From: Isochrysis galbana
Taxonomy: Eukaryota; Haptophyta; Isochrysidales; Isochrysidaceae
Assembly: GCA_018136815.1 (NCBI GenBank)
Contig: CM030932.1
Span: 812,081 to 876,080, forward strand
Direction: 5' to 3'
Length of the DNA: 64,000 nt
Shown here: positions 1 to 10,816 of the stretch, one piece after another
Numbering within the stretch: position 1 is the first letter of the stretch
Layout of the letters: the number at the start of each line of letters is the position of its first letter
Notes under the pieces: generated by a model
Databases searched by the model: none
Told to the model about the DNA's origin: nothing
The model's input: only the letters and a program-made list of their open reading frames with translations
Translations under genes and position numbers: made by a program

Positions 1-527
1 AGAAAGCGGTAGGAGCTGGGTCGCGGGAGTCCTAATTTCCGGGTTGCGCTCGTAGCCTCCCCACGAACTCCGCGTGGCGTATTGCTTGCTCGACGCTGCG
101 GCGGTGCGCCCTTGAGGAGCCGCGCGCGAAGTTCTTGTTACCCGCGGTAGAAGAAGCGCAACACCTACTACAAAGGCGGAAGGAGGGCGTAGGGACACTC
201 GCAGAGACCTGTGAGCTCTCTCTACGAGAGTGCGCGGTCAGGTGTACAAACGTTGGGAAAGGAATTTTCCTTGTAGGGAAAATCTTGAAGGCGGCACCTT
301 GTGGCGCGCTCGTCGAATGTGTGCTCACATGCACAGGAGTGTACACAATGGTTTTGAGCTGCTCAGCCCAGTCGGGGAGCGCGTGCTCAGCAATCAGCCA
401 GAACCCCACTTATGCTTTTCTCACTGTGCCAAGTGCGGGGGGGAGGCGAGCCACTAACGAGAAATTTTATTTTCATGTTTACATGAAAGATCAGAACTAC
501 TTATAAGGATGGCAACTATCTTTATAC

Positions 528-640
528 TTGGTTCACTCATAGGGGGGCACGAGCCCCCCCCTCTCTCCACTCCTCCCCCGCTGTGGGGGAGGAACCACCC
601 ATCCTCCTGGCATGCCCTATGGCTAGGACGCTTGCCAGGG
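528..640 (-). repeat. Dispersed repeat, copy 1 (inverted copy at 37.15-37.29 kb)
   Basis: The reverse complement of this stretch matches 37,150-37,290. Both contain the order GCCAGGAG, a GGGTGGT block, CTCCCCC, GGGGAGGAGTGGAGAG, GGGGGCTCGTGCCCCCC and then a short AT-richer tail (AAGTATAAA). The GGGGGCTCGTGCCCCC core is a near-perfect hairpin. This is probably a degraded mobile element; its class is not recognised. Confidence 0.6.
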
Positions 641-829
641 GTGCGTGAGCGCCTTTCACTTTGTTCCGTGATGACCAATTAGTCATCGTATCTGCATGTA
701 CCACGACGACACGTGTATTCACCACAGCACTCCGAGTTATTTTGGCACACCAACCCTGGCTCGCGGCATGGCGTGTCAGACACTCCATCGTCATTGCGCT
801 CAAGTCGTTTGACGCGGAGGGGGTTCGGG

Positions 830-1075
830 GTTCTGTTGGTCTGCAGGGAACAGGACTTTGCCTGTTCCCTGCCTCTGTGGCTGCAAGGGAGGAGAGGGAG
901 GCGGGGCCATGTCGACGTCTTGGTCGGGAGGGGCAGCGGCCTGGGAGCGCTTTGGCTCCGGCGGCTTGGGTCGGCCCCTGTGGGGCGTCGTGACGGCGAG
1001 GGGCTGGGAGAGGGGAGCGGTCGGCGCGCGCTCCATCGCTGAAACTATAACGATCGTTTTTTGAAGGAACGCCGA
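830..1075 (-). repeat. MERA-type dispersed repeat, copy 1
   Basis: Read on the minus strand, a GTTATAGTTTC motif is followed by an ATG (1033-1031) opening a proline-rich frame beginning MERAPTAPLSQP and continuing through DQDVDMAPPPSPP. Closely related sequence occurs on the plus strand at 54.96-55.24 kb (ATG 54,988; same opening but frameshifted later), and a more distant one at 8.57-8.70 kb (ATG 8,597, MERAATAPEPQ). The conserved start and upstream box suggest the 5' end of a repeated gene or element, perhaps a gag-like leader. Confidence 0.55.
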
Positions 1076-1824
1076 GAAGACATGAGAGAGATGAGAGAAC
1101 GGGAAGGAAGGGATCTCGGCTGTGGGCTGTGCACGCGGGGACGCGGGGCGGGAGGCGGGGCAGGAGCAGAGGGGAGGAATGGGGTGGGGGGGAGGCACAC
1201 GCTCTAAGGATGGCTAGAACGCGTGGCGGAAGACGGAAGAGAGAGAGGAGACGGGGTGCGGGAAAGAGGGAAAGGCGGGGCGCGGGTGAAGGAACGGGGC
1301 GGGGAAGAGACACGCTCAAAAGATAGAACGTGCGGCGTGGGCGTGGTGTGGCTCCCCCTATCGACGACATGTTGCTTCTAAGGCAGGCTCGCTTGAGTGT
1401 GAGTGCCCGTATTTGGGAGAGAACTGAACGTAGCGTGCACAACTAGGCGTAGTATTTCCGGAACTCTCTACGTATTTCCGGGTCGGTCGTGGCTAGAAAA
1501 AAAGATAATTAAGTTGTCATCGAAGCAGATGTAGTTGGCGTAATGTGATGGGAGGGGGGAAGGGGGCACCAACCAAACACAACCACATCCGGCTGCACGC
1601 CACCTAACCCGCCTAGGCCTGCCGTAGCCCGTAGCAGCGAGGCGCCCTACTGACAGTGATGGCGAGATGCACCCGGATAGTGCCGACGGATGAAGAAGGG
1701 ACGACCCGTAACGTGCCCCCGCTCTCCACATTCCACCGAGAAGCACGAACATAATCTACTTGCTCCAAACAACTACGACTACGAATCAAGGCAAGCGATG
1801 AAACGCCGTTTTGCTCTTGCGAAG

Positions 1825-4800
1825 CTAGCGTAGAGGTCTGTCCACGGCGTCACGATCGTGAGGCATCAAATCGCTGAGTGCTCTGAATGACGTGTCCGGC
1901 GAGAAGTGGACCAAGTTAGTCACGTGCGAAGTGTAGAGACAAGCGTAGTCTTGCACCTACGCAGGTGACAAGTAGGCGCGAGGATCAAGGGCAGCAGCTG
2001 GAGGCTGCGAGGGTGAACAAGCCACGTTGGGCGGCCAAGCGAAATCCTTGCCACAAAACGTGGGCCGGCAGGAGACGACAACCGCACGGGCCATCCAAGC
2101 CGTCGACCAGAGGGCGCACCTGCTGAGCCCATCGCGAGTTTTGGTGTCCCGCTTTGAAGAGACGTCCCCATTCGGGGTGGAAAGCGTTGTGCAGGTTGGA
2201 CAGCTCCGCGTCAATCTTGGCAGAGAGATGGCGCTGATCCTCGCGGCACTCGGCAATCTGACGTGCAAGGGCGCACGGCAGTGTTAGTCTCGGCAACTAT
2301 AGTGCGCGGCACCCGCTAGCGTGAGAAGATACAGACGGGGGCCGATGGAGGGCTGGCGCTGGCGCCTCGAGACGGGCCCGCTCGCCATCGAAGGAGTACG
2401 CCCCCAGCATTCAAGCGGTAGGAGGCGCCCCACGGCTCGAGAGCGGGGAGCGTCAAGCGCAGCGGCTGTCCGATCTACCAGCGCGGGTACCGACGTGCCT
2501 GGTCATCAAGTGCGGCCATAGCGGCCTCAATTGTAGACGAGCCTCCATCATGGTCATCGTTGAGCCCTTCACCTAGCAGCGCCTCGATTTCCGAGTCGAG
2601 TTCCATCTACGAGTCGCGCGGAGATTGGAAAAGTCGACCGCTGCGTCTGAGGGTGGCATCAGTGCGTAGCCGGTCCCACGGGGATATGTGTCGGGGGGCG
2701 TGTGTCGTACCTGCGACCGCCTCATCTCGAGGTGGCGGAGCCTCGCCTCGAGCCTTGCCCGGGCATCGTATGCCTCGTCCACCTTGACTGCGAGCGCCAG
2801 TGTGCCTTCCGCCTTCTCAACCTCCTCACGGAGCTCGGGTACGATGAGGAGCGTACGCCACCCGAGAGTCCGCTTCGAGCGGAGGATATCGGAGTACCTG
2901 AAGGCCGTGCGCCAGGTGGGCAGCCCGGGGATGGGGGCGCTCGGTTTCAAGAGGAGCCGGCTGAGGGAGCTGCTCCCGGTCGAGCATGGATGAGTGGTGG
3001 GTAGGGCAAGGAGCACCGCACATGTGGTCACCCACGTAAAGGAGGCCCGAGCCCGACTGCAGCCCAAGAAGCGAGTGGAGATGCTGCCAGTTGCCGCCTT
3101 GGAAGACGCGTGAGCGTTGCAGCAAGCGTGGCGCGTCCTGCGGGCCGATCAGGTCCACATTGATCAGCGAGCCATCTGGACGGACCTAATACAGGTTCGG
3201 TGGGCAGAAAAGGTCAGCAGCCTGACCAGGAGTCTGCGAAGCGGTGAAAGCACGCCTCGAATTCCAACGGGTGCCATGGCCCCACGCACCTGAAAAATGG
3301 GTAGATAAGGGTCCAGAAGGAAGCCCGGCTTGCGAGCTCCACAGATTACAAGGTCGAAGTAGTCGAGCCAATTGGTGCCCATCAAATGGCGGCAGACGAC
3401 ATCCGTGTAGTCGAACAAGGAGTTGGTCACCACGAATACCTGCCGATGGCAGATGGGGAGCAAACATCGTCGGGACAACGCGGCGGCTAGAAGGGTTAGC
3501 GGTGGCCGGTGCGACTTGGCGAGGGGGAAGGACCCAATGGCATAGTGCTGGGGCACCTGCTTGCCACCCTGCCGGAGCTGGGTGAGCATCCGGGGCAGCT
3601 CGGGGTCCGCCTTGATGTACTTGGCTGGGTTGACGGCGACGGCGTCCTTTATGACGCCATCGCAGTGGCACAAATCGACGGCCCTGCGGACATCCTTGTA
3701 GATAGCCTCGTACGACTTGCCAATCGCGCCCGGGTGGGCGTCCTTATAGCTCACCTGATTTCGAGCAAGGCGCGAGCGGTCGAGTCTGGGCCAACCTGGG
3801 GCTCGGCATGCGCAGATTTGAAAAGGGGGTGCTACGGCGTGTGGACGATGCATCCCGCCTCAGTGCACACAACGAGCCGAGTGTGCCGATGTAGCGCTCG
3901 CCGGCCGGCGCGCGGCGCGCGGCAGCTGGTGGTGGCGCCCATTCGACCAGGGGCTGCCTGGTCGCCCCGGCCTCGCTCGACTCACCAACTGGCAGAAAAG
4001 GCACGCATCGACCAGGAGGAAGGCGGTATCGATGGTGGAGAAGTCGGGCGGGGTGAACGAAGGGGCAGTCTCGAAGGAGCGCGCGTAGATCGCCTTCCGT
4101 TCCTCGGAGGTCATCCGGTCGAGGCCATGGTACGCGACCTGGAGAGAGCAGGCGTCGGGAGCTTCAAGGGATTGATAGCCTTCCGTCCACTAGGAACACC
4201 CCACCGGCTGAGAATCACCTCTAAGACCCGCGCTCACCTTGACATACTTGTGACGGTCGAGCTTAAGAAGGTTGCCCCGCTTCTTGTCGATGACAAGGCC
4301 GCGCATGTACTTGTATGGGTCGTACCTGTCGGGAGGAGAAAGCGCACGGGTCGAAGGCTGCCACGCAGAAAGCTGCTGGAGGCGTGCGTGCGGTCGCCGT
4401 GGTCGATGCTGCAGCCAGATGATGCACCGAAGAGCCACCGATCACGGCTCCTCCCCACGTCTCACTTGAATTTCCGGCAGTCCTCGGGATAACCCATCCT
4501 GGTGACAAGCTTCTCGAGCGCGCCATCGTACGCGAGCATGTCGAACGTCTCGGGGATGTACTCGGCGAGGGTGTAGTCCATGTCAAAGCCGACGGCCTGG
4601 ATGCCAGCCATGTTGAGTGCGCCTGCGCCATAGGATGGAGGATACAGGAGGCATGTAACGGGAAGGGAGAAGCGAGGGGAGCAGGGAGATCGGGATGGGA
4701 AGGACGAGTAGCAGGAGGAGGAGCAGTCCAACGGCGAAAGGGGAAAGGGCGGGCGTGTAGGAGGGAGGGGATGGGGTGGGAGTTGGGAAGGAGGGGGAAA

Positions 4801-5064
4801 GGGGGCGGTGGAACGGTGTGTCGGGTGGCGCTCACGGTTGCAGAAGACGTGGCTGCTCTTTGGCACCTGCTGGGCCTCTGCTGGTGTGGTGGCAGAGGCA
4901 AGCGCTTCCCCCGCATCCCTCCATGGCTCTCCCGCGGCCCTCAGGGGCTCTCCCACGGCCATCCGTGGCTCTGCGGCGGCCCTCCGTGGCTCGCCCACAG
5001 CCCACCGTGAGGGGAAGTCGAGCGTGAGAGCCGCAGAGACCAGAGAGAAGAGCATAAGAGGCAT
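1825..5064 (-). CDS. Cytosolic purine 5'-nucleotidase-like (NT5C2/NT5DC, HAD superfamily)
   Basis: HAD-family 5'-nucleotidase, expected to hydrolyse purine nucleoside monophosphates such as IMP/GMP. Eleven exons join in frame on the minus strand: 5064-4836, 4622-4466, 4325-4238, 4138-3986, 3754-3557, 3439-3290, 3185-3022, 2897-2711, 2606-2499, 2257-2120 and 1956-1825 (stop 1827-1825), giving about 567 residues, normal for the family. Key motifs are in order: GFDMDYTLAEY (nucleophile Asp, HAD motif I), HPGAIGKSYE, VFVVTNSLFDYTD (motif II), GARKPGF, VGDHMYSDIL (acidic motif IV), FHPEWGRLFKAG and a C-terminal LYTSHV...DLMPHD block. The start ATG at 5064 is followed by a hydrophobic stretch (LMLFSLVSAALTL) that looks like a signal peptide or anchor, unexpected for a cytosolic enzyme. 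Intron 9 appears to use a GC donor (CAG/GCACGT). Exon positions are by eye; family assignment is firm. Confidence 0.85.
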
Positions 5065-5074
5065 TCTGGCCTCT

Positions 5075-5649
<575 letters not shown>

Positions 5650-5650
<1 letters not shown>

Positions 5651-7022
5651 TACTAGAATACTCTCCCCCTCTTCCTTTCGCGCGCTTCCCGCTCGCGCCA
5701 CACCGCCGCCGCGAGAGAGGCGAAGCGCCCTTCTAAGTTCTAAGTGCCATAAGTTCTTCGCCCTCCCCCTTAATAGTAGTCAAGTACTTTACTTTACCTA
5801 AGTCTCGGTGTGGAGAGTGGAGTACAGAGTACTACTGCTCGACTCTCGAGTATCTCTCCTAATGGAGAAATGATTAATTCATGTGATATCCTAGCCAACC
5901 TCTCGAACCTCGAAGCACAAAACCCAAAACGAAAATTTCGCGGTAATTGGGGCAGCCCTATCCGCTATCCGTATCCGTATCCGAAAATAAGTGCAAAACC
6001 ACCGACACCGAAATTTGCGAAAGAAATTTGAAATTTGGGCATGTTGCATGTTTGACACGAAAACCTGGCCGGGCCCAAGGTGCCCCATTGCCCCTGCAAG
6101 CTACCCCCTTCAACAATAGCCTGTGTGACAGTGTGACACCTCAGTATTGGAACGGAGGTAATATACAAGATACTAGGAGGGGGCATAGAAACGTAGACGA
6201 CTTCTAATACAAAACGGTCGATCGCGGATGCGACAACTTTGATTGGTGTATATCTCCTCAATCCTCATCTTTTCATTTTTCCACCCTTAGAAGTTAACAT
6301 TGTATTTGACCGCCTTGCCGGGTACCTACCGGGCGAGAGCGCACGACGCACGAGGGCGAGGGCGCCGCTTTTGGCAAGGCTAAGCCACCGGAACTAACAT
6401 TCGCCCGATGGGTGGCGGCCTTGGCAGGCAGTGCGGGAATATTCCTGGCGCTGCCGGTCTGCCGGTAAGGCAGTAAGGCAGGGCGTTGCTGCCAACGGTT
6501 ACGCAGCCACTGAAGATGGCGTTCGATGTCCACAATACACTAGAATTAGACTGATAGACCAAAATAGCAGGACAACCCATTTAATTTGTACTTTGGATTT
6601 GTCCGGTGGATATTCCTGGATTGGCCGCGACCGCGGACACAGAAAAAAAAAAGAGAAGAGAGGGAGACAGGGAGAGTTTGAAGAGAGAGATGAGAGGGAA
6701 GAGGGAAAGGTGATGGAGTGAAGAGAGAGAGGAGGATAATAAGAGAGAGAGAGAGAGAGGGGAGAGACAGAGGGAGGGAGGGAGAGGGGGGAGAGAGAGA
6801 GAGAGAGAGAGGGAGAGAGTGAGAGGAGAAGGGGAGAGAGGGAGAGAGGAGAAACAGTCGAGAGAGAAAGAGAGAGAAGCGAAGAGAGAAGAGAGCGGAA
6901 AAGGGCGGGGACGGAGAGAGAGAGAGAGAGGGGGGGTGGGGGGAGAGAGAGAGGGAGGGAGGGAGGGAGGGAGGGAGGGAGAGGTCTACAAAAGGAGCGC
7001 TTGTGCCAATAGGTGAGACGCG
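5650..7022. other. Intergenic region with AT-rich island, LTR-family-2 fragment and (GA)n tract
   Basis: No gene recognised. 5.9-6.06 kb is an AT-richer island with TTTCG/CGAAA words, similar in flavour to islands at 9.2, 9.55, 19.6 and 30.0 kb. A minus-strand fragment of a repeated LTR-like sequence ends at 6,233. 6.64-6.98 kb is a long GA/GGGA tract immediately upstream of the Chibby-like gene. Confidence 0.5.
6110..6233 (-). repeat. LTR-like repeat family 2, fragment
   Basis: On the minus strand the sequence begins TGTCGCATCCGCGATCGACC, then TTTTAGAAG-like, GCGTTTCTATG-like and CCCCTCCT words, parallel to 18,066-18,229 and 43,289-43,449 on the plus strand. The TGTCGC start resembles that of the family-1 LTR, suggesting a related long terminal repeat. 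Only the first 120 bp or so are recognisable here. Confidence 0.5.
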
Positions 7023-8179
7023 ATGAAGAAGATGGGTGTCATCGCCAAGATGTCCAAGGCGACCAGCGGGATCAAGCGCTCATCGGCTGTCAGCCTGCCA
7101 AACTCTGCCGCTGCGAGCGGAGTCGACCACGAGTTCTCTGTCTCTCCCAACCAAGCGCCCCCTGTGCGCCACGCAGCTCCCTTGCACACACAGATAGAGA
7201 GACCTCCCCCCTCCTCCCTCAACATCCCCCCCCCCCCCCCCCCCCCCACGTCTTGCGAGCGGAGTCAACCACGAGTTCTCTGTCTCTCCCAACCAAGCGC
7301 CTCCTCTGTGCGCCAATCCAGCTCCTTTGCAACCCCCCCGCCCACGCGTCTTGGCTTCTCCCCCCCCCCCCCCCCCCCCTCTGTGAGCCGGTCCTCCCGC
7401 CCGTTGGCACCGGGCCCCCACCCCTCCCCGAACAAACTCCCGACGCGTCTACCTGACGTAGCTTGCCCTCCTCCCTCCCCCTCCCCCTCCGCCCCCGAAG
7501 GCTTGCCCCCTTCCCATTCCATTTGTTCCTCTCCTTATCACTCTCTCCGATCTCCGTTCTCGACCACACTTTGTCCGCTGTTCTTTTCGTCGCGCCCGGC
7601 AAGCCACGTGTGAGATGTGCCCGTTTGTCTTGCGCGCAGGTGAAGTTGACGCTGGGGGACACGTCGCTCACCTTCAGCAATGGGACGTGGGAGACGGACA
7701 GTGCGGCGCCAAAGCCACAGGGCGCGCCGCAGAATGCGGCGGATGCGGCGAGGCAGACGGATGAAATTTTGCAGCTGAGAACAGAGAATGAAGGGCTAAA
7801 GAGCGAGGTGAATTTACTCAAGTTCAAGGTGCGGCTACGGCACCCTCGGAGCGGGGCGGCAGCCTGCTCTTTGTTGCTCTGTTCAGCCCGCCACACCGCG
7901 GACACGCATCTCCGGCACCCTCGGAGCGGAGCGACGGCCTGCTCTTTGTAGCTCTGTTCAGTCCGCCACTATGCTCGTCGCGTTCGGATGCCGCACAGGC
8001 CTGCTACATTAGCTCGAGGGATTCGCCCCCACGGGTTTGACGAGCAACATCCACAGAGGAGCCTTGACACGCGTCCTCAGGTGGAGCTCTTGCTGGATAT
8101 GGTCACATTGGCCAACTTGGACTGCGATAAGCTATCCGAAGAGTTGGAGCAAGGGAAGAAGGCGACATTGCAAGGATGA
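7023..8179 (+). CDS. Chibby-like ciliary/basal-body protein
   Basis: Small coiled-coil protein of the Chibby family, which acts at the distal end of basal bodies and transition fibres during ciliogenesis (and in animals antagonises beta-catenin). Three exons: about 7023-7163 (end uncertain), 7640-7828 and 8081-8179 (TGA). Exon 1 opens at ATG 7023 with a basic, serine-rich stretch (IKRSSAVSLPNS) equivalent to the family's N-terminal region. Exon 2 carries the family core TLGDTSLTFSNGTWE followed by a heptad-type coiled coil (LRTENEGLKSEVNLLKFKV), and exon 3 completes the conserved VELLLDMVTLANLDCDKL block. The product is about 142 aa, close to animal Chibby (about 126). The 5' splice site of exon 1 is a guess: the end of exon 1 is duplicated about 140 bp further on. 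The gene lies beside IFT140, another ciliary gene. Confidence 0.8.
7842..7962 (+). repeat. Tandem duplication inside intron 2 of the Chibby-like gene
   Basis: Two copies of a roughly 58-bp unit (GGCACCCTCGGAGCGG... GCCTGCTCTTTG...GCTCTGTTCAG), starting near 7,842 and 7,913, separated by a short spacer. Another duplication in intron 1 repeats GCGAGCGGAGTC...CCCAACCAAGCGCC from about 7,114 at about 7,255. Confidence 0.7.
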
Positions 8180-8574
8180 GTCGACCACGGTCTTGCCAGC
8201 TCATGGCTCACGCACAGGGACTCGCTCGTTCCAACGTTTCCGAGCTCTAGACTCTGAGCACCTATGCCAGTGCATGGATGTGCATGTATGGATGCGCGAT
8301 ATGCGTTCGCTGCTGTTCCACATGGTCCACTGTGTCCTCTGTTGCGCGCCTGTGTGGACGGTCGAAGCGATGAGCCCTTGGACGCGCATTGTCTGCCACC
8401 AGTCAACCAAACCAGGTGTGTGCGTGTGTCAAAAAAAACACATCTAAGATTCTGGGCTAATACCTACGACGGGCACAGTGTCCACTACCTCCCTACTCGC
8501 ATCGCTCTTCATGCTCCCTACGCCCCCCCCTCGTTCCCTTCCCCTCTTCATTCCTTTACTTTCGGTGTCAGTAA

Positions 8575-8700
8575 ACTATTGCTATAGTTTGACCTATGGA
8601 GCGTGCCGCGACCGCTCCCGAGCCTCAGGCGACCCTCGCCAGTGCGCCCCACCTTGGACGCCCCACGCCGCCTGAGGCACCGCTAGCGACGCTGGGCCGG
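8575..8700 (+). repeat. MERA-type dispersed repeat, copy 2 (diverged)
   Basis: CTATTGCTATAGTTTGACCT directly precedes ATG 8,597, which opens MERAATAPEPQATLAS and a proline-rich frame that stops after about 50 codons. Upstream box and first codons match the copies near 1.03 kb (minus) and 54.99 kb (plus). Confidence 0.5.
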
Positions 8701-8808
8701 CGAATGGTTCGTCTTCGTGTTCCGGCCGCACGGCGAAGGACCTGGAAATAAGAGCCCGGAAATCGCATCATCTGTCATCTGCTAGGATGAATGCGACCGG
8801 AACCCGTG

Positions 8809-8997
8809 AATCGCGCCAGCATCACGAGTGCTGAAGGCGCCACGATCGGACAGATTCGACGTGAGCGCATCCGTGGCCCACCGGCCCTAGTGGGGCTCGG
8901 CGGACGCCCTGCACACTGCACACCTGTGGCTCGTGCGCGAGGGCGACAAGCGACAAGCGAACCGGCCGCGGCGGCCGCGGAGATGTCGGCGAGCACG
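8809..8997 (-). repeat. Inverted partial duplicate of IFT140 (exon 4 plus intron)
   Basis: On the minus strand this stretch reproduces IFT140 sequence from about 12,270 to 12,454, including the coding segment for [15 protein letters not shown], the following splice junction (GAGCCACAGGTGTGCAGTGTGCAG) and adjoining intron. Because intron sequence is included, this is a DNA-level segmental duplication and not a retrocopy. It is too short to encode anything. Confidence 0.85.
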
Positions 8998-9980
8998 TCT
9001 CGGAACTTGTGCGCTGCTCTGGTCAGCATCTTCCATTTTCCCCCGTGCGCATTGGTGTATAGTGCCTCCCCTATTCTTTGGGAGTCGTGCGCGGCCGAGC
9101 GCGCGCTCCCGCGCGCGCCCCCCTTCCTTCCCGCCCCCCCCCCCGTCCCCGGTCCCCTTTCCCCTTTTCCCGCCCCCCCCGGTATGGCCCCCTTGTGGAT
9201 CCCTTTTGCCACCTAAATTTCGCGAAATTTCGCGCGAAATGGAGCGCGGCATAAGGGCCCCAAATTTTGAAAAAAAAATCCGAAACCTGTACCCGTCCCT
9301 ATGGGTACTGGGGGGGCGCCCGCGGCGTGGGGCCCGAAGGAGAGGTGGGGAGCGGCGGCGCGCTCCATGGCGACCAACTATAAAGTTAGTTGGATTAGTA
9401 GGCGTGTAGCCCAGAAACTTCGGATGTTTTATTTTCGCTGCGAGAGGCGCGCATGAAGGCCATCGGTATAATGATACCGGAGGGGGCCTGACATATATTT
9501 CCGCATGGCCGTCAGTAGCCGTCAGCCGCGTCAGATGAGGCCTGAAATCGGGTATTTTTCGAAAATTTTGCCGAAAGACCCCCGGTTTTTTTGGCGGATC
9601 TCCCATACCGGAACATATAGGAAGCTTATTTAGGCCTTCGTTTGCCCATTACAGATGGTGCCCTCCGCACACCCCTAGCTAGTGAGTTATCTCCCTCGCG
9701 TGGATGTTCGATTCTAGCAAGGGGGTGTCGCATCCGCGATCGCCTAGCAGCATGCCGAGTTTGCGAGGTTCCCGTGTTTCTAGACGAGCCGAAAGCAGGC
9801 CGTTTGGTGTGCTTGGAGGCACTCCCAGCCCCAGACCCCCAGCCGTGTTCCCCATCCAGGCTTGAGACCCTTCTCGTTGCCTGCGGCCGCGCAAAAACAA
9901 AACCCCTCGAAGACCTTGCGGGTCGAGGGGCTCGGAGTGAAAGCCCCCCTCCGGTATCTTCCCCTCTCGGTTCCAACGCC

Positions 9981-9984
<4 letters not shown>

Positions 9985-10054
<70 letters not shown>

Positions 10055-10069
10055 CTCTTCTCTCTTTGT

Positions 10070-10111
<42 letters not shown>

Positions 10112-10260
10112 CTCCCCCCAACCATCCCCAGCGGTCCAAATGGAAGGCTCACGAACCCAACTCCACCTCCACCACCCTTTCTTCACGTAGACACGGGTTT
10201 ATTTTCCGAATGCGGGGTGGTCGTCCGTTTGTTCCCGGTGACCGTTGAGATGTCCCTCTG

Positions 10261-10291
<31 letters not shown>

Positions 10292-10638
10292 CTTCTCTTC
10301 TCTTCTCCTCTTTCTCTCTTCTTCTTCTTCTCCTTCTCCTTCTTCTCGGGACGAATTTCTCATGGTGGGCGAGCCTCCCGAGACGGATGAGATCTCTCCT
10401 ATTCTCTCTCTCTCTCTCCGTCTTCTCACTTCAACCCCCCCTCCCCGCGCGCCCCACACGCGCCTCGCTCTCTTCCGCCTCTCCCCTCTTTCCCCCCACC
10501 TCACCCCTTTCCCTCGCCTCCTTCATCAATAAAACATGCCACTCATTTCTTAACATCATGGGTCCTCCTAGGAGCTTTCTCTCTCTCTCTCCCTCCCTCC
10601 CTCTCTCTCTCTCTCTCTCTCTCCCTCCCCCCCATGTG

Positions 10639-10678
<40 letters not shown>

Positions 10679-10680
10679 CC
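9985..10680. repeat. (CT)n microsatellite cluster upstream of IFT140
   Basis: Several long runs of CT repeats (about 9,985-10,115; 10,258-10,345; 10,400-10,430; 10,580-10,680) on the plus strand, which is the sense strand of the downstream IFT140 gene. They end within about 150 bp of its first recognisable coding sequence. Confidence 0.9.
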
Positions 10681-10816
10681 CCCCCCCCCCTTCCTAGGCC
10701 CGCGCACTCAACCCCCCCCCCGCCCCCCCCCCCATTCCTCCCCACAGGTCAGGCCCCTCCATCTTCACCCCCCTCCCCATTCAATCTCTCTCCTCTCGCT
10801 CCGTCTCCGCCTTTGC

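Larger units (their letters stand above)
1..1824. other. Intergenic / repeat remnants left of the 5'-nucleotidase gene
   Basis: I see no convincing gene here. Short frames exist on both strands at 30-500 but show no recognisable domain and most lack an ATG. Two dispersed repeats lie in the stretch: one at 528-640, found inverted near 37.15-37.29 kb, and one on the minus strand at about 830-1075 that resembles sequence at 8.57-8.70 and 54.96-55.24 kb. The sequence between them is purine-rich low complexity. Confidence 0.5.
8180..10816. other. Repeat-rich intergenic region between Chibby and IFT140
   Basis: No gene recognised. Contents: a diverged MERA-type repeat (8.57-8.70 kb), an inverted partial copy of IFT140 (8.81-9.00 kb), AT-rich islands with AAATTTCGCGAAA words (9.21-9.29 and 9.54-9.61 kb) and long CT microsatellites (9.98-10.12, 10.26-10.43 and 10.58-10.68 kb) leading up to IFT140. 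Long translated frames here are low-complexity artefacts. Confidence 0.6.

Noticed and set aside
537-1442. 301-residue minus-strand frame near the left edge
   Set aside because: Composed of repeat remnants and low-complexity sequence; only the short MERA-type start is shared with other loci.
3509-4492. 327-residue plus-strand frame over the 5'-nucleotidase
   Set aside because: Antisense to exons 3-5 of the nucleotidase, spans its introns, and has no recognisable domain.
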